A stretch of DNA of 64,000 nt from Brevibacterium siliguriense (GTDB lineage Bacteria; Actinomycetota; Actinomycetes; Actinomycetales; Brevibacteriaceae), in the NCBI RefSeq assembly GCF_900105315.1, contig NZ_LT629766.1:2790001-2854000 (forward strand), written 5' to 3'. The translations under genes were made by a program, and so were the position numbers. Of the stretch, positions 17,473 to 26,935 are shown piece after piece. The notes beneath the pieces were generated by a model. It ran no database searches, was not told where the DNA came from, and saw only the letters and a list, made by a program, of their open reading frames with translations. Numbering within the stretch: position 1 is the stretch's first letter; every line of letters begins with the position of its first letter.

Positions 17473-20400
17473 GTGTCCGTCAATACTCCGAACCGCACCG
17501 TTGAAGACTTCGGGTCGAATGAGTGGCTGGTCGAGGAATTGTATGAGCAGTACAAGTCAGATAAGAATTCGGTCGACCAGTCCTGGTGGCCCTTCTTCGA
17601 CAAGTACGAGAAGAACGGCGGAGGCGCTCAGTCCGCTGCCGAGCCCGCCGCCAAGCAGGAGGCGAAGCCGGCAGCAAAGAAGTCGGATGCCAAGGCCTCT
17701 GCCCCCGCTGCGGCGCCGGCGACCTCGCGTGAGACCTCTCGCGGAGTCACCCCGTCCTCGGCTGAGTCCGAGACGCTGAAGGCCGAGACCAAGTCCGTGC
17801 CGAAGGTCACCGAGAAGGAGACCGCACCGAAGCCCGCACCCGAGGAGACGATCACTCCCCTGCGCGGCCCCGCGAAGCTCATCGCCAAGAACATGGATGA
17901 GTCGCTCGAAGTCCCGACCGCCACCTCCGTCCGGGCCCTGCCTGCCAAGGCGCTCATCGACAACCGGATCGTCATCAACTCGCACCTCAAGCGCACCCGT
18001 GGTGGAAAGGTCTCCTTCACCCACCTCATCGGCTTCGCCGTCATCCGCGCCCTGCAGAACTTCCCCTCGCAGAACGTCTCCTACGACGTCCGCGACGGCA
18101 AGCCCGTGATGATCTCCCCCGCCCACATCAACTTCGGCCTCGCCATCGACGTGCCGAAGAAGGACGGGTCCCGCACGCTGCTGGTGCCCAATGTCAAGAA
18201 GGCCGAGACGCTGACCTTCCGTCAGTTCGTCGACGCCTACGACGGACTCGTCGACAAGGCACGCCTGGGCAAGCTCACCGCCGACGACTTCGCCGGCACC
18301 ACGGTCTCGCTGACCAATCCCGGAGGAATCGGCACCGTCCATTCCGTGCCGCGCCTGACCAAGGGCCAGGGCTGCATCATCGGCGTCGGCGCGCTCGACT
18401 ACCCCGCCGAGTTCCAGGGCGCCAGCCAGCAGACCATCAACTCTCTGGCCGTGTCCAAGGTGCTGACCCTGACCTCGACCTACGATCACCGCGTGATCCA
18501 GGGTGCCGGCTCGGGTGAGTTCCTCAAGCTCGTCCACAGCTACCTGCTGGGCGAAAACGGCTTCTACGACGATGTCTTCGAATCCCTGCGCCTGCCCTAC
18601 GAGCCGGTCCGCTGGGTTCCCGACGTCTCGGCCGAAGACCAGGACGACGTCAACAAGACCGCACGCGTCATCGAACTCATCGATGCCTACCGCACACGCG
18701 GTCACCTCATGGCCAATATCGATCCCCTGGTCTACCGTCAGCGGTCCCACCCGGATCTCGACATCAATCAGCACGGTCTGACCCTGTGGGATCTAGAACG
18801 CGAGTTCCCCACCGGCGGATTCGGTGCGAAGCCGATGATGCCCTTCCGCAACATCCTCGGACTGCTGCGCGAGAGCTACTGCCGGACCACCGGCTTCGAA
18901 TACATGCATATCGCCGACCCGGTCCAGCGTCGCTGGTTCCAGTCGAAGATCGAGGTTCCGCATCAGGAACTCACCCGTTCGGAACAGGGACACATCCTCG
19001 GCCGCCTCAATGCCGCTGAGGCCTTCGAAACCTTTCTGCAGACGAAGTACATCGGACAGAAGCGCTTCAGTCTCGAAGGCGGAGAGTCCGCGATCGTCCT
19101 GCTCGACGAGATCCTCAACCAGTCCGCGGACACCGGCCTCGACGAGGTCGCCATCGGCATGGCCCACCGCGGTCGCCTCAATGTGCTCACGAACATCGCC
19201 GGCAAGTCCTATGCGCAGATCTTCCGCGAGTTCGACGGAACCATGTCCCCGGACAGCGTCCAGGGATCGGGCGATGTGAAGTACCACCTGGGCACCCAGG
19301 GTTCGTTCACCTCACCGGCGGGCAACACAACCGGCGTCTACGTCGCGGCCAACCCCAGCCACCTCGAAACCGTCGATCCTGTCCTCGAGGGCATCGTGCG
19401 CGCCAAGCAGGATCTCATCGACCAGGGCGAGTCCGGTTTCACCGTGCTGCCGGTCCTCGTCCACGGCGATGCCGCATTCGCCGGTCAGGGTGTGGTCACC
19501 GAGACGCTCAACCTCTCCGAACTGCGCGGCTACCGCACCGGCGGAACGGTCCACGTCATCATCAACAACCAGGTCGGATTCACCACTCCCCCCGCCTCGG
19601 CGCGTTCCTCGTTCTACTGCACGGACGTCGCCAAGTCGATCAACGCCCCGATCTTCCACGTCAACGGCGATGACCCCGAGGCCGTCGTCCGGGCCGCTCG
19701 CCTGGCTTTCGAATACCGCCAGGAGTTCAACCGGGACGTCGTCATCGACCTCGTGTGCTACCGCCGTCGCGGCCACAACGAGGGCGACGATCCGTCGATG
19801 ACTCAGCCGATGATGTACTCGCTCATCGAGAAGAAGGGTTCGGTGCGCAAGCTCTACACCGAATCGCTCGTGGGCAGGAAGTGCATCACCGACGAAGAGG
19901 CTGCCGAGGCGCTCAAGGACTACCAGTCGAAGCTGGAATCGGCCTTCGCCGAGACCAAGGAGGCCGAGACCGGCTCCTACGACGGAGAAGCGTTCAACGC
20001 TCCCTACGAGCCCAGCGACATCGAGACCTTCAACGATGCCGAGACGGCTATCAGCCCCGAGACGCTCCAGCGCATCGGTGAGGCCTTCACCGAGATCCCC
20101 GAGGGCTTCACCGTTCACAAGAAGCTGCGAGCACTGCTCGAGAAGCGCAAGGAGATGTCGCTGTCGGGCGGAATCGACTGGGGCTTCGCCGAGCTTCTGG
20201 CCTTCGGCTCGCTGCTCATGGACGGTGTGCCGGTGCGCCTGGCAGGACAGGACTCACGTCGCGGAACGTTCGTCCAGCGCCACTCCGTGCTCATCGACTC
20301 GGTCAACGGCAACGAGTGGACGCCGCTGCAGAATCTCACCGAGGAGCAGGCTCGCTTCTGGGTCTACGATTCCCTGCTCAGCGAATACGCCGCCGTCGGC

Positions 20401-21195
20401 TTCGAATACGGCTATTCTGTCGAACGCAAGGACGCCCTTGTGGCGTGGGAGGCCCAGTTCGGTGACTTCGCACAGGGTGCGCAGTCCGTCATCGACGAGT
20501 TCATCTCCTCATCCGAGCAGAAATGGCAGCAGAACTCCGGTGTCGTCATGCTCCTGCCCCATGGCTATGAGGGACAGGGACCTGACCACTCCTCGGGTCG
20601 CATCGAGCGCTACCTGCAGCTGTGTGCGGAGAACAATATGACGGTCGCCTATCCGTCCTCGGGCGCCTCGTACTTCCACCTGCTGCGTCGCCACGCCTCG
20701 ACGACGAACAAGCGACCGCTCATCGTCTTCACCCCGAAGTCGATGCTGCGCCTCAAGGCCGCAGCGAACTCGCCGGAGGACTTCATCTCGGGCAGGTTCC
20801 AGACGGTCATCGACGATACGGACGTCGATGCCTCGCAGGTCGAGCGCGTCGTCCTCGTCTCCGGCAAGCTCTACTGGGAGCTCAAGGCCAAGCGAGAGAA
20901 GGACAACGATCAGAAGCTGGCGCTCGTCCGCCTCGAGCAGCTCTACCCGCTCGACGAGACGGCCATCACCGCCGTGCTCGACCGCTTCCCGGCAAGTGCC
21001 GAGATCGTCTGGGCGCAGGAAGAGCCGGAGAACCAGGGAGCATGGCCGTTCATGGCACTGCACCTGCCCGAACTCCTCGGCGGCCGTGAGGTCAAGGTCA
21101 TCTCCCGTGCCGCTTCTGCAGCCACCTCGACCGGGCTCAAGCACTTCCACGAAGCGCAGCAGAAGGACCTCGTCGACCGGATCTTCAGCCGGTGA
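17473..21195 (+). CDS. kgd: Multifunctional 2-oxoglutarate dehydrogenase E1/E2 (Kgd)
   Basis: A 1240-residue TCA-cycle enzyme that decarboxylates 2-oxoglutarate with ThDP and carries an acyltransferase domain in the same chain, as in Mycobacterium and Corynebacterium. Order: SucA-type N-terminal helix (NEWLVEELYEQYKSD), an Ala/Lys/Pro/Glu-rich linker (about 50-115), an E2 catalytic domain with YDHRVIQGAGSGEF at about 337, and the E1 domain with MAHRGRLNVL at about 562, HGDAAFAGQG and RRRGHNEGDDPS. No lipoyl domain is present, so it must use lipoate on another protein. The start is GTG. It overlaps the following SGNH gene by 4 bases. Confidence 0.97.
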   Translation: MSVNTPNRTVEDFGSNEWLVEELYEQYKSDKNSVDQSWWPFFDKYEKNGGGAQSAAEPAAKQEAKPAAKKSDAKASAPAAAPATSRETSRGVTPSSAESETLKAETKSVPKVTEKETAPKPAPEETITPLRGPAKLIAKNMDESLEVPTATSVRALPAKALIDNRIVINSHLKRTRGGKVSFTHLIGFAVIRALQNFPSQNVSYDVRDGKPVMISPAHINFGLAIDVPKKDGSRTLLVPNVKKAETLTFRQFVDAYDGLVDKARLGKLTADDFAGTTVSLTNPGGIGTVHSVPRLTKGQGCIIGVGALDYPAEFQGASQQTINSLAVSKVLTLTSTYDHRVIQGAGSGEFLKLVHSYLLGENGFYDDVFESLRLPYEPVRWVPDVSAEDQDDVNKTARVIELIDAYRTRGHLMANIDPLVYRQRSHPDLDINQHGLTLWDLEREFPTGGFGAKPMMPFRNILGLLRESYCRTTGFEYMHIADPVQRRWFQSKIEVPHQELTRSEQGHILGRLNAAEAFETFLQTKYIGQKRFSLEGGESAIVLLDEILNQSADTGLDEVAIGMAHRGRLNVLTNIAGKSYAQIFREFDGTMSPDSVQGSGDVKYHLGTQGSFTSPAGNTTGVYVAANPSHLETVDPVLEGIVRAKQDLIDQGESGFTVLPVLVHGDAAFAGQGVVTETLNLSELRGYRTGGTVHVIINNQVGFTTPPASARSSFYCTDVAKSINAPIFHVNGDDPEAVVRAARLAFEYRQEFNRDVVIDLVCYRRRGHNEGDDPSMTQPMMYSLIEKKGSVRKLYTESLVGRKCITDEEAAEALKDYQSKLESAFAETKEAETGSYDGEAFNAPYEPSDIETFNDAETAISPETLQRIGEAFTEIPEGFTVHKKLRALLEKRKEMSLSGGIDWGFAELLAFGSLLMDGVPVRLAGQDSRRGTFVQRHSVLIDSVNGNEWTPLQNLTEEQARFWVYDSLLSEYAAVGFEYGYSVERKDALVAWEAQFGDFAQGAQSVIDEFISSSEQKWQQNSGVVMLLPHGYEGQGPDHSSGRIERYLQLCAENNMTVAYPSSGASYFHLLRRHASTTNKRPLIVFTPKSMLRLKAAANSPEDFISGRFQTVIDDTDVDASQVERVVLVSGKLYWELKAKREKDNDQKLALVRLEQLYPLDETAITAVLDRFPASAEIVWAQEEPENQGAWPFMALHLPELLGGREVKVISRAASAATSTGLKHFHEAQQKDLVDRIFSR

Positions 21196-21806
21196 GCAGC
21201 GACATCACCACAACCATCGCCGTGGTCGGAGGCCCTTTGGTCGCCGGTCACGGCGATGGCCGTGGCCTCGGATGGGTCGGTCGGGTGACGGCGAGGACCC
21301 TGCCGAGTCTGCCGGAGCTCAAGGTGTATCCGCTGGCCGTGCCGACTGAGGATTCCGCCGGACTTCATGCGCGCACCATCGCCGAGGCGTCTCTGCGGTT
21401 CGCTCCGGACGGCGACAACCGTCTGGTGCTGGCCCTGGGGTCCGGGGATCTCGATTCGGGTCGCTCCGTGGCCAGGGCACGTCTCGATGTGGCCAACATC
21501 CTCGACGAAGCTCTGGCCCGGAAGGTCTCGACGTTCGTGCTGGGCCCTCCGCCGGAGCACGATGGGGATCGCAATCGGCGCATCGCCGAGCTCAATACGA
21601 GCTTCTCCGATGTGGCCAAGAGGCGCGGCATCACCTATGTCGACACCTTCACTCCGCTCCTCGGTCATCCGGTCTGGCAGCGCGAGGTCGCTTCGTCACG
21701 GGACCATCTGCCGGCGCAGGAGGGCTACGGTCTGCTGGCCTGGCTGGTTCTCCACCGCGGCTGGTTCAACTGGCTGGGAGTCCAGGACGTCATCGGCGAC
21801 AGCTGA
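21192..21806 (+). CDS. SGNH/GDSL-family hydrolase-like protein
   Basis: A 204-residue protein with the SGNH flavodoxin-like layout. The strand-1 loop is VVGGPLVAGHGDGRGLGWVGR, where the usual GDSL serine is not obvious; block III is ALGSGDLDSG (normally GxND), and block V is SRDHLPAQEGY with an Asp-His pair. Because the nucleophile position is altered, esterase activity is doubtful. The GTG start overlaps the kgd stop, so it is co-transcribed with kgd. No signal peptide is seen, so it is cytosolic. Confidence 0.65.
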   Translation: MSSDITTTIAVVGGPLVAGHGDGRGLGWVGRVTARTLPSLPELKVYPLAVPTEDSAGLHARTIAEASLRFAPDGDNRLVLALGSGDLDSGRSVARARLDVANILDEALARKVSTFVLGPPPEHDGDRNRRIAELNTSFSDVAKRRGITYVDTFTPLLGHPVWQREVASSRDHLPAQEGYGLLAWLVLHRGWFNWLGVQDVIGDS

Positions 21807-21955
21807 GGAATCTTAAGCGCTGTCCGGCAGGGCAGCACCCGCGGTGCCTGCCGCGTCAACACAATGAACCGAACTGGCACGGTTTGTGACCTTGTCCGAC
21901 TTTGCTCTGTTCGAACGATCATGAGAGAATTAACCGTCTATCAAAGGAGGGCACA

Positions 21956-22030
21956 ATGAGCAAGCGTGGCCGTAAGCGTCGCGATCGCCGTCGTAAGAAA
22001 GCAAACCACGGCAAGCGTCCGAACTCATGA
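21956..22030 (+). CDS. 50S ribosomal protein bL37
   Basis: A 24-residue, extremely basic peptide starting MSKRGRKRRDRR and ending NHGKRPNS. This matches the short actinobacterial large-subunit protein bL37, which sits against 23S rRNA. A strong AAAGGAGG site precedes the ATG, and a perfect terminator follows the stop. It is missed by length-limited gene callers. Confidence 0.85.
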   Translation: MSKRGRKRRDRRRKKANHGKRPNS

Positions 22031-22054
22031 TTAGCTGATTCGTTCAGTGAATGA

Positions 22055-22092
22055 CGAAGGCGGGAAGAGAATCGATTCTCTTCCCGCCTTCG
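22055..22092. terminator. Perfect 38-nt palindrome between bL37 and rsrA
   Basis: Arms 22055-22072 and 22075-22092 are perfect complements around a CG centre. It lies between convergent bL37 (+) and rsrA (-) and can serve both strands. Confidence 0.8.
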
Positions 22093-22130
22093 CTGCGTCC
22101 GGGACTCTCGCGCTGTGCGCAGGACTCCGG

Positions 22131-22388
22131 TCAGGAATTCTGTTCGAGTGCGATCCGCTGGCGGATCTTCTCACGCAATCCCATCGGGGCGCGGTCGTGA
22201 CTGCACGAACGGCGGACGAGCTCCTTGAGCAGCGCTTCGATCTCATACTCGTCATGACACGACGGGCACTCTTCGAGGTGAATCGAGATCTCGCGGATCT
22301 CCGTCGTCGTCAGTTCTCCGTCGAGATAGTGGTAGATGCGCATCAGTGACTCGGTCCTGACGCTTTCGCAGCATTCTTCGTCGCTCAT
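22131..22388 (-). CDS. rsrA: Zinc anti-sigma factor RsrA
   Basis: An 85-residue ZAS-family anti-sigma factor that holds SigH in the cytosol and releases it when its thiols are oxidised. The HX3CX2C motif is intact (H37, C41, C44 in HLEECPSCH), with additional cysteines C6, C7 and one near 61. It overlaps the sigH stop by 4 bases, the standard co-translated sigma/anti-sigma layout. Confidence 0.95.
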   Translation of the reverse strand: MSDEECCESVRTESLMRIYHYLDGELTTTEIREISIHLEECPSCHDEYEIEALLKELVRRSCSHDRAPMGLREKIRQRIALEQNS

Positions 22389-23041
22389 TTCGCACCTCCC
22401 CCAGGACTCACGAAACCGCGTTCGGCGGCGTAGTCGGCCAGCATCTCCCGCAGCTGTCGGCGGCCGCGGTGAAGGCGTGACATCACCGTCCCGATCGGCG
22501 TCTCCATGATCTCAGCGATCTCCTTGTACGGCAGGCCTTCGACATCGGCGTAGTAGACGACCATCCGGAAGTCCTCGGGCAGTGCAGAGAGCGCCTCCTT
22601 GACATCGGAGTCGGGGAGATGGTCGAGGGCCTCGAGCTCGGCCGAACGACCGCCTGAGGAGGAATGGCTGTTCGCCTGCGCGATCTGCCAGTCCTCGATG
22701 TCCTCGCCGCCGTGCTCCTTCGGCAGGCGCTGCTTCTTGCGGTAGTTGTTGATGAAGGTGTTCGTCAGGATCCGGTACAGCCAGGCCTTGAGGTTGGTTC
22801 CCGGCTTGTACTGGTGGAAAGCCGCATAGGCCTTCGCATAGGCTTCCTGGACGAGATCCTCGGCGTCTGCCGGATTGCGAGTCATACGCAGAGCAGCTGC
22901 GTAGAGCTGGTTGACATATTCCAGAGCATCCCGCTCGAAACGCGCCGACCTCTCGGCGTCGGTTTCGGGGGCTTCTTTGACTGATTCGGTCATCGCAGTC
23001 AATGGTACGCCCGTTCTCTCCAGGACGGCAGTGGCGCTCAT
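22385..23041 (-). CDS. sigH: ECF RNA polymerase sigma factor SigH (SigR)
   Basis: A 218-residue redox/heat-stress ECF sigma factor. Region 2 ([44 protein letters not shown]) and region 4 ([41 protein letters not shown]) are complete. ATG 23041 has AGAAGGAGA upstream. The frame stays open to 23110, so a longer form as known for Streptomyces SigR is possible but unproven. A SigH-type promoter lies 65 bases upstream, implying autoregulation. Confidence 0.95.
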   Translation of the reverse strand: MSATAVLERTGVPLTAMTESVKEAPETDAERSARFERDALEYVNQLYAAALRMTRNPADAEDLVQEAYAKAYAAFHQYKPGTNLKAWLYRILTNTFINNYRKKQRLPKEHGGEDIEDWQIAQANSHSSSGGRSAELEALDHLPDSDVKEALSALPEDFRMVVYYADVEGLPYKEIAEIMETPIGTVMSRLHRGRRQLREMLADYAAERGFVSPGGGAK

Positions 23042-23105
23042 AGACTTCTCCTTCTGCCTGTCGACTTCGCGACGGGTGCACCCGTCGAATGGCTTCACCC
23101 CGTAC

Positions 23106-23133
23106 AACATCGGACTGACGTCCCACTATTCCC
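23106..23133 (-). promoter_or_regulatory. SigH-dependent autopromoter of sigH-rsrA
   Basis: On the minus strand GGGAAT (23128-23133) is followed after 19 bases by GTT (23106-23108), then a G-rich transcribed region leading to ATG 23041. This fits the SigR/SigH consensus GGGAAT-N17-20-GTT. It explains how RsrA release would amplify sigH. Confidence 0.7.
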
Positions 23134-23186
23134 ACCTCAGCAGTTATGCTTGCCAGTGAGATGACCGCCACGTAGGAAGGACCACT

Positions 23187-23684
23187 GTGTCTCCCATTCG
23201 ACTCATCGCACGGCCCATGCTCGCCGCCGGCTACATCCTCAACGGCGTCGAACGGCTGCGCAAGCCGGAGGCTGCGGCCGCATCGGTCGGCCCGCTCCTC
23301 AACCAGGCGCGCAAACAGGTCGACGTCCCCGTCGACGCAGTGACTCTCGCCCGGGCCACCGGTGTCGCACAGGTCGCTGCCGGTTCGATGCTGGCCATCG
23401 GGCGCTTCCCCCGCCTCAGCGCATCGATCCTCGTCGGCACCTACCTGCTCGACACCGTCGGTGAGCGTCTGTCCGCAGACAAGACGACGTCGAAGGAAGA
23501 GAAGAAGGTCCGCAACGAACGCACCCTCCTGCGCACATCGATGCTCGGTGGTGCCCTGCTCGCCGCCGTCGACACCGCGGGACGTCCCGGCCTGTGGTGG
23601 CGGACCCAGCATGCTGCCGAAGACCTGTGGTCGAGCGTCGAAGACACCTCGAAGCAGGCGCTGAGCGCACTCGGAGTTGACTGA
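23187..23684 (+). CDS. DoxX-family membrane protein
   Basis: 165 residues with the DoxX opening RLIARPMLAAGYILNGVERLR and three to four hydrophobic helices (AQVAAGSMLAIG.., ILVGTYLLDTVG.., LGGALLAAVDTAG). DoxX proteins are linked to redox/thiol stress complexes in mycobacteria. Adjacency to sigH is suggestive, but the genes are divergent. GTG start with AGGAAGG upstream. It overlaps aroA by 8 bases. Confidence 0.8.
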   Translation: MSPIRLIARPMLAAGYILNGVERLRKPEAAAASVGPLLNQARKQVDVPVDAVTLARATGVAQVAAGSMLAIGRFPRLSASILVGTYLLDTVGERLSADKTTSKEEKKVRNERTLLRTSMLGGALLAAVDTAGRPGLWWRTQHAAEDLWSSVEDTSKQALSALGVD

Positions 23685-25020
23685 CATCTCCACGCACACT
23701 CCACCGGCGACCGGCGACTGGCAGCCGCCGGTCGCCGGTTCCACCGTCTCTGCCACCGTCTCAGTTCCCGGTTCCAAGTCACTGACGAACCGCTATCTCA
23801 TCCTCGCGGCTCTGGCCAGTTCCGGCTCCGATCTCAGGGGATGGCTGCGCAGCCGCGATACCCTGCTCATGGTCGAAGCCCTGCGCCGCCTCGGCGCCGT
23901 CATCGACGAAGACGGCGATGAGCTGCACATCGAACCGATCCCCTTCACCGGTGGGAACGCCCCCTCAGACACAGCCGCGCAGGATCCGGAGCCGATCGCC
24001 ATCGACTGCGGTCTGGCCGGAACCGTCATGCGCTTCATCCCCCCGCTGGCCGCGCTGACGGGACGTGAGGTCGTCCTCGACGGCGACGAGCAGGCCAGGG
24101 TGCGGCCGATGGCGGTGACGATCAAGTCCCTGCGGGAGATCGGTGCGTCGATCACATCGACCGAAAACACCTTGCCGATGACGATCCACGCCGACTCGCA
24201 GCTGCGCGGCGGCCACCTCGGCATCGATGCCAGCGCCTCGAGCCAATTCATCTCCGGGCTCCTGCTCGCGGCTCCCGTCATGCCTTTGGGACTCGAACTG
24301 ACCAACACCGCGGATACGGTGCCCAGCCGGACCCACGTGGACATGACGATCGAGGTCCTCCGAGACGCAGGCGTCGACATCAGCGAGCCCGAACCCGAAC
24401 GCTGGATCGTCGAACCCGGACTTCCACGCGGTCTCGACGTCCAGGTCGAACCCGACCTGTCCAATGCCGCCGCCTTCGCTGCGGCGGCCGCAGCCACCGG
24501 CGGTTCCGTCACCATCGCCGACTGGCCCGCGCATACGACTCAGGCCGGCGACGGCTTCCGCGAGATCGCCGAAGCGTTCGGAGCGACGGTGCACCTCGAC
24601 CGGGACGGTCTGCATGTGCAGGGCCCGGACAGGCTCACGTCGGTCGATCTCGATCTGTCGGCCGTCGGCGAACTCACCCCCGTGGTCTCAGCGCTCGCGG
24701 CTCTGGCCGAAGGGACGTCGCACCTGCGCGGCATCGGGCATCTGCGCGGACACGAAACCGATCGTCTGACGGCTCTGACCCGTGAATACGAAGCCATCGG
24801 CGTCGACGTCGTCGAGCATCCCGATGCGCTGACGATCACCGGCACAGCACAACTGCGCCCGGCGCTGTGGCACACCTACCACGACCACCGCATGGTCATG
24901 GCCGGTGCCATCCTCGCCCTGCGCAACGACGGAATGGTCATCGAGAACGCCGGCACCGTCGCCAAGACACTGCCTGCCTTCACTCAGCTGTGGGAAGCCA
25001 TGCTCACTCCCGGAGCCTGA
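23677..25020 (+). CDS. aroA: 3-phosphoshikimate 1-carboxyvinyltransferase (EPSP synthase)
   Basis: Adds enolpyruvate from PEP to shikimate-3-phosphate in aromatic amino-acid synthesis. 447 residues. Motifs: PGSKSLTNRY (about 31-40), LAGTVMRFIPPLAAL, ASSQFISGLLLAAP, and the C-terminal TYHDHRMVMAGAIL. The start is set at TTG 23677, overlapping doxX; no ATG or GTG lies before the conserved N-terminus and the ribosome site is poor, so it is probably translated by coupling to doxX. Confidence 0.95.
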   Translation: MTDISTHTPPATGDWQPPVAGSTVSATVSVPGSKSLTNRYLILAALASSGSDLRGWLRSRDTLLMVEALRRLGAVIDEDGDELHIEPIPFTGGNAPSDTAAQDPEPIAIDCGLAGTVMRFIPPLAALTGREVVLDGDEQARVRPMAVTIKSLREIGASITSTENTLPMTIHADSQLRGGHLGIDASASSQFISGLLLAAPVMPLGLELTNTADTVPSRTHVDMTIEVLRDAGVDISEPEPERWIVEPGLPRGLDVQVEPDLSNAAAFAAAAAATGGSVTIADWPAHTTQAGDGFREIAEAFGATVHLDRDGLHVQGPDRLTSVDLDLSAVGELTPVVSALAALAEGTSHLRGIGHLRGHETDRLTALTREYEAIGVDVVEHPDALTITGTAQLRPALWHTYHDHRMVMAGAILALRNDGMVIENAGTVAKTLPAFTQLWEAMLTPGA

Positions 25021-25021
25021 T

Positions 25022-26134
25022 ATGGCGAAGATCTTCCGCGACGAGGACTACCGTCCCCGACCGAACCGCCGCGGTTCACGCCCTCGGACGAAGAACCGCC
25101 CCGACCACAAGGACGCCGTGTCCGGCCTGGTCACCGCGGTCGATCGGGGCCGGTACCGCGTCATCCTCGCTGACGACGGTGGGAACTTCCCGTCGACTCC
25201 CCCGACCCGGAAGAAGGGGAAACGCTCGCGCGGGGCCACCTCGGTGACGGCGGTGCGCGCTTCGCACCTGCGCAAACAGGCGATCGTCCCCGGAGACGTC
25301 GTCCGCCTCGTCGGCGACACTTCGGGGACCGAGGGAACCCTGGCTCGGCTGGTGGAGATCACCGAGCGGCAGACCCTGTTGCGCCGCAGCGCCGATGACA
25401 CCGACCCGACCGAGCGCGTCCTCGTGGCCAACGTCGACGTCATGGGCATCGTCACGGCCACAATGGACCCCGAGCCCTCGTTCGGTCTCATCGACCGGGC
25501 TCTCGTGGCGGCATTCGATGCGGGGATCACTCCCCTCCTCATCGTGACGAAGACCGATCTGCACCCGGCCACGGAACTCAAAGAACGCTTCTCCGCCTCT
25601 GGGGTCGAGATCGTCGAGTCGTCCGTCGCCCCCGATGCCGAGCCGCGCGATGCGGCCGCCAACGAAACGGGCGCGTACAATTCCGCTCAGGACGGGACCG
25701 AACCCCACGCAGAGGTGGCCGAACGCCTCCGCGGACGCATCAGCGTCCTCGTGGGCCATTCCGGGGTGGGCAAATCCACACTGACCAATGTGCTCGTTCC
25801 CGCCGCCGACCGTGCCACGGGCCATGTCAATGACGTGACCGGCCGTGGCAGGCACACCTCGTCCTCGGCCGTGTGCCTGCCGTTGGAACGCGGCGGCTGG
25901 CTCATCGACACCCCTGGTGTGCGCAGCTTCGGCCTGGCCCATGTGGACAGGGAGACCCTGATCTCCGCTTTCCCGGAACTCGTCGAAGCCACGGCCGAAT
26001 GCCCCCGTGGATGCACTCACCTCGCCGACTCACCCGGTTGCCTACTAGATGAGTGGGTGGCCGAAGGCCAGGCCGGGCCAGGAGGCGTCTCACGGCTGGA
26101 GTCCCTGCGCCGGCTGCTGCCCTCGACTGGATAG
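25022..26134 (+). CDS. rsgA: Ribosome small-subunit-dependent GTPase A
   Basis: A 370-residue circularly permuted GTPase for 30S maturation. An N-terminal OB region is followed by G4 TKTD (about 176), then G1 GHSGVGKST (about 244), G3 DTPG (about 296) and the C-terminal zinc motif (CPRGCTHLADSPGC). This is the permuted G4-G1-G3 order typical of YjeQ/RsgA. The ATG starts one base after the aroA stop. Confidence 0.95.
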   Translation: MAKIFRDEDYRPRPNRRGSRPRTKNRPDHKDAVSGLVTAVDRGRYRVILADDGGNFPSTPPTRKKGKRSRGATSVTAVRASHLRKQAIVPGDVVRLVGDTSGTEGTLARLVEITERQTLLRRSADDTDPTERVLVANVDVMGIVTATMDPEPSFGLIDRALVAAFDAGITPLLIVTKTDLHPATELKERFSASGVEIVESSVAPDAEPRDAAANETGAYNSAQDGTEPHAEVAERLRGRISVLVGHSGVGKSTLTNVLVPAADRATGHVNDVTGRGRHTSSSAVCLPLERGGWLIDTPGVRSFGLAHVDRETLISAFPELVEATAECPRGCTHLADSPGCLLDEWVAEGQAGPGGVSRLESLRRLLPSTG

Positions 26135-26143
26135 GCTGGAGGT

Positions 26144-26935
26144 ATGAACGACCTCGACCTGGCGATCGAACTCGCCGATCTCGCCGATGCCATCAGCCAC
26201 CCGCACTTCCGGGCGCAGGACTTCGCCGTCGAAACCAAACCCGACCTCACCCCGGTCACCGAATGCGACCGTGCGGTGGAGAAGGCGATCATGGATCGCC
26301 TCACCGAGGCGCGGCCCGATGACAGCGTGCTCGGTGAGGAATTCGGAGCACGTGGGGACTCATCACGACGGTGGATCATCGATCCCATCGACGGGACGAA
26401 GAACTTCGTGCGCGGAGTGCCTGTGTGGGCGACGCTGATCTCGCTTTACGTCGGCGACCAGCCGCTGGTGGGAGTCGTCTCCGCTCCTGCACTTGGGCGA
26501 CGATGGTGGGCGGAATCCGGTCAGGGTGCCTATTCGAGCGAACTCGGGTCCCCGGCTCAGCGCATCACCGTGTCGTCGGTCGACGCTCTCGCCGATGCGT
26601 CCCTATCGTATTCGTCGCTGTCAGGGTGGAAGGACCTAGGAATCTTCGATGAGTTCCTCGACCTCTGCGCTTCGCTGTGGCGCACACGCGGATACGGCGA
26701 TTTCTACTCCTATATGCTGCTGGCCGAGGGCGCGGTCGACCTCGCCTGCGAACCGGAGCTCGCGCTCTACGATATGGGTGCGCTCGTGCCCATCGTCCTC
26801 GAAGCCGGAGGAACCTTCACGAACACCGCGGGGACCCCGGGTCCTTTCGGCGGCAATGCCTTGGCCAGCAATTCGCGTCTGCACGAAGCTGCCCTCGACC
26901 GGCTCGGTCGTGTTGCTCCGGCGGAGGTGTCGTGA
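26144..26935 (+). CDS. hisN: Histidinol-phosphatase, inositol-monophosphatase family
   Basis: 263 residues; dephosphorylates histidinol phosphate in histidine synthesis. Mg2+-binding motifs: LGEEFG (about 66-71), WIIDPIDGTKNFVRGVPVWATLI (about 78-98) and the downstream ALYDMGALVPIVLEAGG. The FVRGVP wording is typical of actinobacterial HisN. Nine bases after rsgA; overlaps the next gene at its stop. Confidence 0.9.
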   Translation: MNDLDLAIELADLADAISHPHFRAQDFAVETKPDLTPVTECDRAVEKAIMDRLTEARPDDSVLGEEFGARGDSSRRWIIDPIDGTKNFVRGVPVWATLISLYVGDQPLVGVVSAPALGRRWWAESGQGAYSSELGSPAQRITVSSVDALADASLSYSSLSGWKDLGIFDEFLDLCASLWRTRGYGDFYSYMLLAEGAVDLACEPELALYDMGALVPIVLEAGGTFTNTAGTPGPFGGNALASNSRLHEAALDRLGRVAPAEVS

